Shown: positions 1 to 10,388, counted from the first letter of the stretch. The stretch is DNA of 20,000 nt from Chrysomallon squamiferum (GCA_012295275.1 CM022665.1:20938150-20958149); one strand, 5' to 3'. The notes: generated by a model not told the origin, from the letters alone. Program-made: numbers and translations.

Positions 1-24
1 GTGATTTATAACTTAGAGCGAGAA

Positions 25-149
<125 letters not shown>

Positions 150-189
150 AATAGACAGATAGGAAGATCGACATATATATATATATATA

Positions 190-860
190 CACAGAAAGAG
201 AGAGATTCAGAGAGAAAAGAGAAAGTGAGATACACACACACAGAGAAAGAGAATGAAAAAGAAACAGAGAGAAATAAAAATAGAGAAAGGAACAGAGACA
301 GTAACATTGTCATCAACAACATCAGCAGCAGCAAAATAAATATAATAATAATAATAGTAATAATAATAATGACTGTAATGAAGATAATAATGATTATGTT
401 TGTTTCTAGAATACAACATCAAACTGTTTCAGGATCGATTCCTGACAGTGGTTTGCACTATAGTGTTTAAAATATTGTATCAGTATTGATTCGAAGTAAT
501 TTTGCCATAGTTACCTGGAAATATTAAACCTGATCCTTTTTAAAAATATATTTCTTAAAATTAAAAAGAGGTAAGAATAAAGACGTATCGTATGTAAGAA
601 GACTGGACACAAAAAGAAAGGAAAATTTTACATTATTTTACACACACACAGTAACATACATGAAACGAGCACCCACAAACACACAAACTAGAAATACTCA
701 CAAACACAACGCAAAACGTAATTCATGACATATATTCATTACCGAGACAAAAATTTAACACATGACCCCTCACACCGCTCTTTGTTTTTACTTTACTTTT
801 AATAATGTAGGGATTGTCTTTTCACAATAAGAGATTTGTTTCGCTTTCATAACGTAACTT
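190..860. other. Purine-rich, (AAT)n and AT-rich non-coding stretch
   Basis: Positions 190-300 are purine-rich GAGA-like sequence, and 334-371 is a short interrupted (AAT)n run. The rest is AT-rich with small (CA)n patches near 640-710. The only structured element seen is a tRNA-like T-arm at 429-445. No credible gene was found. Confidence 0.7.
429..445 (+). other. tRNA-like T-arm (possible SINE remnant)
   Basis: TCAGG-ATCGATT-CCTGA forms a five-base-pair stem with a seven-base loop. GGATCGATTCC resembles a pol III B box (GGTTCGANTCC). No A box or acceptor stem pairs with it at the right distance, so this is not a tRNA gene. A similar GGATCGATTC core occurs at 12878-12887. Confidence 0.3.
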
Positions 861-1118
861 AGGAAGTTGTTTTCTAATTCCGTGGCGTCGCGCAGACGCT
901 GTCTGTGTTTTCGGATATATCTATCCACCTACGTCTTCACCTCAATTCCCGGCGGGACATGCGCAGCCCATTGTGAACCAGCCAAGGGGATAAATACTCG
1001 CAGAATTAAATCCTCTTGTGAAAATATTTGTTTTGAAATATTCATCAAGTTTTATTCACACAGGATCTGCTACTTTCTCGTACGGAAATACATTTTGCTT
1101 GCAGGACTGTAACGTCGA

Positions 1119-1121
<3 letters not shown>
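860..1121. other. Mixed-composition CpG-containing stretch
   Basis: The sequence contains several CpGs and an NRF1-like half site (CATGCGCAG near 958-966). A weak AT-rich box (GATAAATA, about 989-996) follows. This could be regulatory. The open frames are short and unrecognised. Confidence 0.3.

Positions 1122-1151
<30 letters not shown>
1122..1151 (+). repeat. Poly(T) tract (T30)
   Basis: An uninterrupted run of thymines, flanked by unique sequence on both sides. Confidence 0.97.
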
Positions 1152-1153
<2 letters not shown>

Positions 1154-1221
1154 CAACCTTCTTTATCCCGGCTATCAGAAACATATTGGAGAGAACAGAA
1201 ACACGTGGTGGTCGGTAACAC

Positions 1222-1243
1222 GCCGTGTTTCACTTCACACGGC
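1222..1243. other. Short perfect hairpin
   Basis: GCCGTGT (1222-1228) and ACACGGC (1237-1243) are perfect reverse complements separated by eight bases. The hairpin lies just upstream of the G-quadruplex motif. Confidence 0.5.
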
Positions 1244-1280
1244 CCGGCACCACGGGATTTCGTATGACACTGACCGGTTA

Positions 1281-1306
1281 GGGTGGGGCGGTGGTGGGGG
1301 TGAGGG
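1281..1306 (+). other. Potential G-quadruplex motif
   Basis: Four runs of at least three guanines are separated by loops of 1, 7 and 3 bases (GGG-T-GGGG-CGGTGGT-GGGGG-TGA-GGG). This fits the usual G3+N1-7 pattern and stands out in an AT-rich window. Confidence 0.65.
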
Positions 1307-1374
1307 TTGGTTTCAAGTTTGACCTTTTTGTATGATCTTCTAACATTCAGTAAAAACATTATCATATATTGATT

Positions 1375-1685
1375 ACTATGACCACTACTACTACGATTAC
1401 CATCATCATCGTCACCATTATCATCACTCTTATCATTGTTATCATTACTAATAGTATTATTGTTGTTATTTTTATTACTGTTGTTGTTGTTGCTGTTCTT
1501 ATTGTCGTTGTCTTTTTATTTTATAACTTTTATGTTCATCATCTTCACAATCATTGTTACCATTACTTTTAATATTATTATAACTATTACCATCATCGTC
1601 ATTATCACTACCATTATTACAATTATTGCTATTATTTTATTATCGTTGTTGTTGTTGTTGTCGTCGTAGTCGTCGTCATCATTTT
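1375..1685 (+). repeat. Degenerate trinucleotide repeat (ATT/ATC/GTT type)
   Basis: About 300 bp of triplets mostly follow the pattern NNT or NNC, with local pure runs of ATC, ACT, GTT and ATT. Ile/Val/Leu-rich translations of this block are repeat artefacts. Confidence 0.85.
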
Positions 1686-1739
1686 ATTTTCTAACTGTTT
1701 GCTCTTCCTTTAATTTGTTTAAAACTAATTATCGGTGAA

Positions 1740-2340
1740 AAATTACAGTTTCAGTTAGAAATAATATTTAATTTACAAACATTATCAATATAGGCTACTA
1801 ATAATACTTGATTTCAGTTACAAATATTAAATTCATTTACAAATATGATTACCGATAGTTTCAAATAATATTTAAATTCATTTACAAAACTTAGCCTTAC
1901 AAATAATACTAATTTCAGTTACAGATAGTATTAACTTTATTTACAAACAAGATTAAAATTAATTACAAAAATTAAAACGACAGTTTCAAATATTTTTAAC
2001 GTTAATTTCAAACACTGTTCACTTAAAGTTATAAATATTATTAACGTTATTTTTAATAACCGTTCTTATGAAGTACAGAAATTACAAAGTCAGTTACAAA
2101 TATTATTTACATTAATTTTATTAATAAGCTAATTCCAAAATACAATTAACTTCACTCCCGAACATTATTAACATTGTTTATAGAAAAATTATTAATACTA
2201 TTTGCAGACATTATTACACATATTAATAAACATCGATGCTATTTTAATTGTTTACAAACAATATTAACGTAACGTACAATTATCAATCTCGGATTACAGC
2301 ACAGTTAACGTCATTAACAATTAAGTAACGTATTTGCCTT
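1740..2340 (+). repeat. Ancient degenerate tandem array, period about 22 bp
   Basis: A motif close to TACAAATATTATTAACG followed by a T-rich joint recurs throughout the block. Variants include TTTACAAACATTATCAAT, TTACAAATATTAAATTCA, TTATAAATATTATTAACG and TTTACAAACAATATTAACG. Spacing is mostly 20-25 bp with occasional insertions. The units are well diverged, which suggests an old minisatellite or satellite fragment. Period and copy number were judged by eye. Confidence 0.65.
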
Positions 2341-2722
2341 GTAACGTTTTCTGCAGTAATGATGTATGTGTTTAGAACATTTTGGATTCTTTCCCCTGTT
2401 TTCGTGTTTCTGCTGCACAACGAAATTCTATTCTCTGTTGGTGTAAAGTGAGTGAGTGACAAAAAAGCAATTCGTGAAATAGTTTCCCGTTCTGTTACAT
2501 TTCTAGAAGAGTACTAAACAAACACACGGACGTACACACGTCAGGAATCGGTGGTGGTGGTGTAGGGGGGTTGAAGAAATCGCAGAAAGAAGAACAGATT
2601 CCTGGGAATTAATTCCAACCAAAAGGCCACGTGGTAAGCGTTACCAAGGCGACGCGAACGTTTACGTCAAGCGTCATTTTATAGTTATCGCTGTTAATTA
2701 AATTTGAAATTTTTTGTTTGTT
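2340..2722. other. Mixed-composition non-coding stretch with an RFX-like X-box
   Basis: This is ordinary sequence with a G-rich patch near 2550-2570. GTTACCAAGGCGAC at 2640-2653 matches the RFX X-box consensus GTHNYYATRRNAAC at 12 of 14 positions. No gene is recognised. Confidence 0.35.
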
Positions 2723-2901
2723 TATTTATCATCATCATCTAATCATCATTATCATTACCATTATTATTATTATTATTATTGTTGTTGTTGTTATCATCAT
2801 AATCATTATTATTATTATTATTATCATCTTCGTTATTATTATTTTTGTTATTATTACTATCATTATCATCATCAATATCATCATTATCTTTATTATTTAT
2901 A

Positions 2902-2937
<36 letters not shown>

Positions 2938-2941
2938 CATT

Positions 2942-2980
<39 letters not shown>

Positions 2981-2993
2981 ATTACATATACAT
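2723..2993 (+). repeat. Compound (ATT)n/(GTT)n/(ATC)n triplet repeat
   Basis: Interrupted triplets include near-perfect (TTA)n at 2756-2782 and (ATT)n at about 2902-2937. A clean (GTT)n run follows at about 2943-2980. All long frames across it are homopolymeric translations. Confidence 0.95.
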
Positions 2994-3445
2994 TATCACA
3001 TACGAATACTCTGCTGATAGAACGAAGGCACACTGCTAGAAAAATGGGTTCGCTCTCATTGTTTGACACTTTGCGTCTGCTATACGTTATCATCTGATTT
3101 CATAGATAAGTCTCATTTTGACAAAAGCCTACTAGTGTGTACAAAACACAGCCTCGTTGTGCTTCAGCTGGGAAAAAGAAAACTAATGAGATTTTTGCCG
3201 CCTCCATTTTGTCTTGGCACGAACAGTGCGCGTGCAAATTGAAGACGGGTCTGAAACGGGTTTAGTTTCGGATAATTCGCTTGTTATCGGAAACAATCGG
3301 ATTCCTCAGCATCAAGCGCAGTGAATCTGTGTGTAGTTTGAGCAGACGATATGACTTGGAGAAGAGATAACCAAGTTCAGATCTCCTTTTAACATGTTCT
3401 GCTTATTAATACAGCAGAAAAAAAAAACACAACACAGACAGATAC
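2994..3445. other. Mixed-composition non-coding stretch
   Basis: There is no recognisable gene. A strong imperfect hairpin lies at 3265-3294. A few CpG-containing segments occur around 3190-3320. Confidence 0.4.
3265..3294. other. Imperfect hairpin with 11-nt arms
   Basis: GTTTCGGATAA (3265-3275) and TTATCGGAAAC (3284-3294) pair at 10 of 11 positions around an eight-base loop. An upstream GAAAC (about 3253-3257) could pair with the GTTTC arm instead. Confidence 0.45.
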
Positions 3446-3449
3446 AGTG

Positions 3450-3660
3450 ATAGACAGATACATACGCACATACAGAGATAGGTAGATAGGTAGATAGATA
3501 GACAGACAGATAGATAAATAGAAAGGTAGATAGATAAGTAGAAAGATAGATAGATAGAAAGGTAGATAGATAGACAGATAGGTATAAAAACAGAAACATA
3601 CATACATACATAAATACATATATACATATACATAAATAAATACATGCATGCGTATATACA
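3450..3660 (+). repeat. (GATA)n and (CATA)n interrupted tetranucleotide repeats
   Basis: GATA-, GACA- and GGTA-type tetramers run to about 3590. CATA and AATA tetramers follow to about 3660. Tyr/Leu/Ser-rich frames on the minus strand are artefacts of this repeat. Confidence 0.95.
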
Positions 3661-3715
3661 GAGATAGATATAGATATTGGTAAGTAGGGATATGAGAGGC
3701 ATCACATAAAGAAAC

Positions 3716-4890
<1,175 letters not shown>

Positions 4891-4894
4891 TAGA

Positions 4895-5450
4895 CTGTAC
4901 ATATACACAGACACACACATAAATATACACACGTACATATTTACATACATACAACTACATACTTACATACATTCATACATACATACATATTCATACAAAC
5001 ATACATAGTTGTATATAAGCATATACATAAATTATATACATATATAAATATATACATATGTACATACATAAATACATATAGATATATATACACAAAATAA
5101 AAGCATTCATATATACATACATTCATGCACACACACACACACACATACATATGTACTACATACAAACATACATACACACAGACAGACAGATAGATATAGA
5201 TATTTACGCACGTATACACAAACATGTACACCTTCATACATACATACTTCGTTCTCTTGTACCCGTGCGTTACCGAATATTGTGGAGAGTTCAGGAAGAT
5301 GTACGTAAGACACAGAATATTATTGCTATAAATACATATACATACTCAAACGTTCATACGTACATAAAAATAAATGCACTTATGCATACTTACATTATAT
5401 ACATCCATCCATCCATGTATACTTACATATATACATACATACATACATAC

Positions 5451-5455
<5 letters not shown>
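4895..5455 (+). repeat. (CATA)n-type interrupted tetranucleotide repeat
   Basis: CATA, TATA and CATC tetramers and short (CA)n (about 5128-5145) alternate with unique sequence at about 5245-5330. A cleaner (ATAC)n run precedes the TC tract near 5425-5453. Confidence 0.9.
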
Positions 5456-5504
<49 letters not shown>

Positions 5505-5516
5505 ACACACACACAC
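5454..5516 (+). repeat. (TC)n followed by (AC)n
   Basis: A perfect TC run spans 5454-5500 and passes directly into a short CA repeat to about 5516. Confidence 0.97.
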
Positions 5517-5519
5517 ATA

Positions 5520-6420
5520 CACACACGGAATGAAACGGGAAGGAAAGAACAGGGAGCGGTAGTATTTGTAACAGAGAGGTGTTATGTATCCCGCGTTGTA
5601 AGGAACTAAACAACGTGTAGATGTAAGTGAACTGAAGAATGCAGTGCTCACCAAATGCACCCTTCAAACACACACTTTGATGGATCTTGTTCTCGACTGA
5701 CCCATAAACGTCACTTCACATCAGTCCAAGTTGATGACGTCTCCATGCAAGGACACGGTGCACTGCCGTCGCTGTTGTGTTCAATTTCATGGTTATGTGA
5801 CGTCGCTGAACCAGAAACAGGTCCCAGCAACGACGGAGCTGTGCGGCACGACGTGCTGACAGCATAGCTAATTATACAACATCGACAACGTATCTGCAAA
5901 AAACATGCTTAGTGGATGTGACAGGACGTTTACACTTCTCATAATCTGTTGATTATACGAGAACGTTATCTGGAAAAAATAACAATATTTCTTTTCTTCA
6001 GAGCAGATTTTCTTTCTATTTGCATTACAAGAAAAATAAACTAGTCGACGTCGCTGATTCGATTACGTATCAAAACGTTTCTCTACGTTAAGAACGTTTT
6101 AAATATACACAGATATATGAAACCGTGACCGCTAGATCAAATACAGTCTTCGCAGTAGCTAATTTATTTAGAGAATTATTACATGGACGAAACAATTAGG
6201 GTTTTAAATTATTGAACCATTTTAAAATTAGGTTCAGTAAGTAAATGCGCTGAAGTTGAACAGAGTACAGAAACGTGGATGAAAACGCTAGGGTTGGAAA
6301 TTATACAAACGATTAAAATTTAGGATTAAAAAAAAAAAAAAGGTATTGAAGTAAACATGATGATTTAACGGACAAAATATTACCATGTTTAAAATAATTA
6401 TAGGCTCAGCCTGTTCTATT

Positions 6421-6422
<2 letters not shown>
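5520..6422. other. Mixed stretch with CpG-containing core at 5655-5900
   Basis: The core contains two CRE half-site contexts (TGATGACGTC near 5731 and TGTGACGTCG near 5797). Open frames of 60-70 codons on both strands have no recognised domain. The remainder (5900-6420) is AT-rich with nothing recognisable. A regulatory element or a UTR exon is possible. Confidence 0.3.
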
Positions 6423-6455
<33 letters not shown>

Positions 6456-6500
6456 ATAATAATAATAGTAATAAAAAAATTACTAAATAAATAAATAAAT
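6423..6500 (+). repeat. Poly(A) tract (A30) with short AAT/AAAT repeats
   Basis: A30 covers 6423-6452. A few AAT triplets follow, then an (AAAT)n run at about 6484-6500. A retroposon tail is possible, but no element body is recognised beside it. Confidence 0.9.
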
Positions 6501-6514
6501 GAATGAAGTAACGA

Positions 6515-6627
6515 ACACAGTATTTTTATTACTATCCCAAGTTTTATTTTAACAATCACTTTACAGATAAAACTTTCAACCGTTTTTAAAATAATAAAAA
6601 CTACATAAAAAAACAATTTAACGTTTT
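6515..6627 (+). repeat. Inverted duplication, left arm (113 bp)
   Basis: The reverse complement of this segment recurs at 7451-7562 with one clear substitution and a short difference in a T-run near one end. The arms are separated by about 0.8 kb. This copy sits in ordinary AT-rich sequence and lies downstream of an A30 tract (6423-6452) and a short (AAAT)n run. No coding potential or known transposon ends were recognised. It looks like the source copy, because its flanks are unique sequence on at least one side. Confidence 0.85.
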
Positions 6628-7295
6628 ATCCCGTTATAGATAGAGCTCCGACAAAGAAGAAACTACTAATTAACAAGCAGCTCGTGCGACTTTGAAAAAC
6701 AAGACAGAAGCAGGTTTGTAGAATAAGCAGTACTGATTTCTTCACGAGTGTGTGCGTTTTGTGTATCGTGTGCGAGTATGTTTACTGCAAGCGTATGTTG
6801 TCATAAAGGAAGAAACGAACTTGTTGTTTGGATTCCAGGCACGACATCGTGTCATAGCATGCTACATTAACCAAGGTCTTCATTATCTTCCTAGCAGTGA
6901 CGGATCGCGCGTGCACGGGCGTGTCGTGCCAGGAATGCTCGTGCACACGTGCGGAACACGTCCCCTAGTCGTCAATGCGCGAGACCTGAAACAAGAAAAT
7001 ACATAATTTACTTAGGAATCCTACCAAGAATTTGCACCTTTAATTGTTTCTCCATAGATCGAGCGACTGCACACGCGACTTGCAGAGGCGTTGGGTTTAA
7101 CCAATATTTGTATATCATACATTTTGCATGAATGCAGGAAATAACTTGGTGGATATTTCCCATAACTACGGCAGAGAGGCTCGCCTGGAACGCGCTACTG
7201 AGAGAGAAGTTTACTCACTCGCACGTGCATGTCGGCGGCTACACAACATTACAGCATTGGACGTCGCAAACTGATACATACGTGTACAAAAACCT

Positions 7296-7297
<2 letters not shown>
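6628..7297. other. Mixed CpG-containing stretch between the inverted arms
   Basis: The segment 6895-6965 is locally rich in CpG and repeats GTGCAC and CACGTG-like cores. An 84-codon frame at 6752-7006 has no recognised domain. Nothing else can be assigned. Confidence 0.35.

Positions 7298-7354
<57 letters not shown>
7298..7354 (+). repeat. Poly(T) tract (T57)
   Basis: An uninterrupted T run, the longest homopolymer in the window. It is followed within 30 bp by a (GA)n tract. Confidence 0.97.
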
Positions 7355-7355
<1 letters not shown>

Positions 7356-7379
7356 TTTGGTTGAGGGAAACAAAAGTAT

Positions 7380-7383
<4 letters not shown>

Positions 7384-7450
<67 letters not shown>
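7384..7450 (+). repeat. (GA)n tract, left part
   Basis: A perfect GA run that ends exactly at the boundary of the 112-bp inverted copy. Confidence 0.97.
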
Positions 7451-7454
<4 letters not shown>

Positions 7455-7557
7455 CGTTAATTTTTTTTTTATGTAGTTTTTATTATTTTAAAAACGGTTG
7501 ATAGTTTTATCTGTAAAGTGATTGTTAAAATAAAACTTGGGATAGTAATAAAAATAC

Positions 7558-7562
<5 letters not shown>
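7451..7562 (-). repeat. Inverted duplication, right arm embedded in a (GA)n tract
   Basis: This is the near-identical reverse complement of 6515-6627. Homology stops exactly where (GA)n begins on both sides: the GA tract at 7384-7450 abuts the left end and another at 7563-7626 abuts the right end. The arrangement suggests that the segment was inserted into a pre-existing GA microsatellite. An element that happens to be flanked by two GA tracts is a less economical reading. Confidence 0.85.
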
Positions 7563-7630
<68 letters not shown>

Positions 7631-7700
7631 AAGAGAGAGAGAGACTGACTAACAAACAGAGAAAGAGAGATAGGAAGGGGAAAGATAGAGATACAGAAAG
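7563..7700 (+). repeat. (GA)n tract, right part, with purine-rich tail
   Basis: The GA run resumes immediately after the inverted copy and is perfect to about 7626. GAAA, GAGA and mixed purine repeats continue to about 7700. Confidence 0.96.
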
Positions 7701-7844
7701 GTATTTCGAAAGAGACACACCCACGTAGAAAAAATAATAAAGTCTGATATTTTTGCTTGTAGAACTTACTGTAATAATTTTAAAATAAATGACAACAATT
7801 TTAGTATTTGTCTATTTTGACTATGCTGTGATGCTTTCTGTCAC

Positions 7845-8095
7845 ATACACAAACACATTCAGAAACACAGACAAACGCACACACACATGCACATACATAC
7901 CACACATAAACACACACACAACACACACACATATACTACATACATACTACACACATATATACACACCACAAACACAGTCACACACACAAACACATACACA
8001 TTCAGAAACACAAAACACACACACACACCAATATACATACACACATAACCATACACACACATACACACGCACACACATACAAACGCAAACATCGA
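7845..8095 (+). repeat. Interrupted (CA)n repeat
   Basis: CA dinucleotides are broken by ATA, AAA and TT interruptions. Long frames on both strands here translate only the repeat. Confidence 0.93.
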
Positions 8096-8570
8096 TATTT
8101 AAATAACACTCTTAAAAAACAACCACAAAAAACGTATCTTTCTGCATGGGAACTTTTAATCAACAATCAACCGTAGTTGTGTACTTTGAAACAAAAGATT
8201 AATCAAAATCTGCAAATCTGCAACTACGACAGCGCCAAGAGCACTATCGTGGTCTACGCTGCGGTGTTAAATAACAGCTCTAGAGGCTGTCCGACATTAG
8301 TAAAAGAGTTCCCAGACGTTTATCAGCCATCTTGTTTTGTTTGTGTCGTGTATTATGGCGGGTTAACGTGTTCACATGATGTTTTTGTAAACTGAATATC
8401 TCTATCTTGACTCGTATCAAACAGCCCAGAAGCTAAGAGCTGTCCGTTGGTACGTTAGTCTCAACACGTGATGTCCGTCAGTCGTAAACGCTTGTAACCA
8501 TGATCATGAGAGTTCAGTGTTCATTTCAAGAAATCTGAAGAAAAAGAAATAAAATAAGAGATAGTGTGGC
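8096..8570. other. Mixed stretch with two facing YY1-like motifs
   Basis: GCCATCTTG (8326-8334, YY1 core on the minus strand) and ATGGCGG (8355-8361, plus strand) face each other about 20 bp apart. A 72-codon frame (8177-8395) overlaps them but has no recognised domain. CATGATCATG near 8499 is a 10-bp palindrome. Confidence 0.3.
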
Positions 8571-8755
8571 AACAAAACAAAAACAGCAACAATAACAACC
8601 GCAAAAACAATAATAACAACAACAGCAATAGTTATAAATACACAACAATAATAATGGCATAATAGCAGCACAGCAGCAGAAACACTAGTAGTATTAGTAG
8701 TAGTAGTAGTAGTAGCAGTAGATGTAGTAGTAGTAGTTGCAGTGATAGAACAATA
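8570..8755 (+). repeat. Degenerate (AAC)n/(AAT)n and (TAG)n triplet repeat
   Basis: AAC, AAT and AGC triplets pass into a cleaner (TAG)n run at about 8685-8716, then mixed TAG/CAG-like triplets. Confidence 0.9.
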
Positions 8756-8774
8756 CCTTTTTTAAATTTAACAT

Positions 8775-8975
8775 ATTTATTTCTCTCTGTCTTCCATCTA
8801 TCTTTCGTTCTTTCTGTGTTTAATTCTTTGTCTGTCTTTCATTCTTTCTGTCTATTTTTCATTCTTTGTCTGTCTTTCATTCTTTATCTCCATTTTTCGT
8901 TCATTCTTTCTATCTTTAGTTCTTTCCGTCACGCTTTGTGACTATCCTTCTTTCTGTCTGTCTGTCTGTCATTCG
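8775..8975 (+). repeat. Pyrimidine-rich repeat with a roughly 20-bp higher-order unit
   Basis: TCTG, TTTC and ATTC tetramers are arranged so that blocks like TCTGTCTTTCATTCTTT recur at about 20-bp intervals between 8830 and 8900. The block ends with (TCTG)n near 8953-8970. Confidence 0.7.
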
Positions 8976-9333
8976 TGCCTGCATATTTGAAGAAAGAAAA
9001 CAAACCAGTATTATTTCCTCAGTGTTCGCCTTAGTTATGCAGTACAAAATAAGACAAGCTAAGAAAGTTTTGTGAAACCACGTGACTTGATCTGGAGAAT
9101 CCCAAACTGGCGCCAGTATATAAACGAAAACAGGTAATATTAGTTCATGTGTACTCGCCAGATTGGAGTAGAATCCTGGACGGATATTACGGATCTAACA
9201 TTCGCACAGTAACATTAGCAATAACCATATTAAAAAGAATAAAGACTACGACAATGATAGTAACAACAAAAACGACAGCGAACTACTACAACAAACACTT
9301 CAACAATAATTTCAGTAATCATGGCAATATTGT

Positions 9334-9336
<3 letters not shown>
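8976..9336. other. Mixed stretch with a promoter-like site
   Basis: No gene is recognised. A promoter-like cluster lies at 9079-9124. After about 9220 the sequence becomes a degenerate A/C-rich triplet repeat. Confidence 0.4.
9079..9124 (+). promoter_or_regulatory. Candidate TATA promoter: E-box, GC palindrome, TATA box
   Basis: The order is CACGTG (9079-9084), the perfect palindrome CTGGCGCCAG (9107-9116) and a canonical TATATAAA (9117-9124). Transcription would be expected to start about 25-30 bp downstream on the plus strand. The downstream open frame at 9149 soon runs into a TC repeat and is unconvincing, so any transcript may be non-coding. Confidence 0.35.

Positions 9337-9402
<66 letters not shown>
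9337..9402 (+). repeat. (TC)n microsatellite
   Basis: A perfect TC run of about 33 units. Confidence 0.98.
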
Positions 9403-9405
<3 letters not shown>

Positions 9406-9830
9406 GTATCTGTATATGTGTGGGTGGTTGCGGGTCTGAACTATTTTTTCTTGTTCTCTTTCATTTAAAAAAATCAATTATCTTCTTTTCAGCACTTATC
9501 TTAAAATTATCATTTATTTATTTATTTATTTATTTATATGTTTTTTTGTTTATTATTATTTTTGTTTGGTATAAAAATATAGTTCAGTATGTTTTTAATT
9601 ACACAACGAACAAGTTAATAGTCGAGACAGCAACTGATATTTTGTTACGAATATTAAATAATTAACAGTGTTTGTTAAAGTTCTCTATGCAGATAAAAAG
9701 AAATAAACAATGTTGGTAATAGTTTGGCTTTTTTGTTTTTGCTGAGGTTTTATTATATTATTTATTAATTTTTTTATTATTGATGCTTTTTTCTTCATTT
9801 TTGTTTTCTTCTATTTTTTTCATTTTGACA
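9403..9830. other. T-rich stretch with (TTTA)n
   Basis: (TTTA)n covers about 9512-9536. The segment 9725-9829 is strongly pyrimidine-rich and ends in TTTTGACAG, which resembles a 3' splice site with its AG at 9830-9831. The following frame closes after about 17 codons. Confidence 0.4.
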
Positions 9831-9903
9831 GGTGCCATTGTTGATGCACACACCTCTTTCTCATTTGTCATCACATCTCGTCTAATCTCACTCAAAGCGT
9901 AAA

Positions 9904-9961
9904 TCTCGCGAGAACTCGAGTGTACAACTCACGAGCCTCGTCAGCACGCGCAGCATGGCGG
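9904..9961 (+). promoter_or_regulatory. Promoter-like site: TCTCGCGAGA motif and YY1-like start
   Basis: TCTCGCGAGA at 9904-9913 is a perfect match to the palindromic CpG-promoter motif bound by BANP. About 40 bp downstream lies GCATGGCGG (9953-9961), which combines a YY1-like ATGGCGG core with a start codon. Several CpGs occur in between. Such a pair is typical of TATA-less promoters, and the direction is inferred from the ATGGCGG orientation. Confidence 0.45.
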
Positions 9962-10293
9962 AATGCGCGCTAATCTTCACCGAATACAATCCAAACGCGG
10001 TTAACGTTCTTTCTTACATCTTATGTTTACTAATTTTCAGATTTTTAGAATATTTGCCAAAAAGCCATCACTCCGATTGGAGAGCAGCGTTTGCATGTTG
10101 GCGGTTTCATTCAGCTGAAAAACTTTATCAGTGTTGTTTCGTGCGTTCCTCCAACATTTTTGACGCACCTCAGAAATTTAGCCTATGTAACGTAGTTATA
10201 CTTAACTCAACATGCACAATCGGCTCTCTCCTCCTTATTTTAATTACTGACAATTTGTGTGGGATTTACTGCACATTCTCCAGACATTTTTAA
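9955..10293 (+). CDS. Weak candidate ORF, unrecognised 112-residue protein
   Basis: The frame opens at an ATG with A at -3 and G at +4, a good context. It lies about 40 bp downstream of a TCTCGCGAGA motif. The product begins MAECALIFTEYNPNAVN. Two hydrophobic stretches (about residues 18-34 and 84-100) could be membrane segments, and there are nine cysteines. No domain is recognised. An acceptor-like sequence with a branch-point-like TACTAAT and TTTTCAG near 10028-10040 lies inside the frame, so the true transcript could be spliced differently. A chance frame in non-coding DNA remains the most likely alternative; only the promoter context raises it above the other frames. Confidence 0.2.
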   Translation: MAECALIFTEYNPNAVNVLSYILCLLIFRFLEYLPKSHHSDWRAAFACWRFHSAEKLYQCCFVRSSNIFDAPQKFSLCNVVILNSTCTIGSLLLILITDNLCGIYCTFSRHF

Positions 10294-10388
10294 CTATTTT
10301 CTTTTAATTAAGTTTAATCTATTAATTTGCTGGATCTGTATTTGTGCAAAATAATTTAAGAAAAAATAAAACAAAAAATATGAAACTT

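Noticed and set aside
429-445. A tRNA gene around the T-arm-like hairpin
   Set aside because: No acceptor stem, anticodon arm or A box at the correct distances; kept only as a possible SINE remnant.
2714-3097. A 127-codon frame with Tyr, Ile and Val runs
   Set aside because: A pure triplet-repeat translation.
5655-5899. Opposed 70- and 62-codon frames in a CpG-containing segment
   Set aside because: No recognised domain, and open on both strands. CpG and CRE content explains the composition better than coding does.
6423-6452. A retroposon poly(A) tail; the same was considered for the other long A and T runs
   Set aside because: No element body, target-site duplication or reverse-transcriptase remnant is visible next to these homopolymers.
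6752-7006. An 84-codon plus-strand frame
   Set aside because: No recognisable motif; part of a CpG-containing segment with repeated GTGCAC words.
7789-8106. A Thr/His-rich 105-codon frame
   Set aside because: It reads through an interrupted (CA)n repeat.
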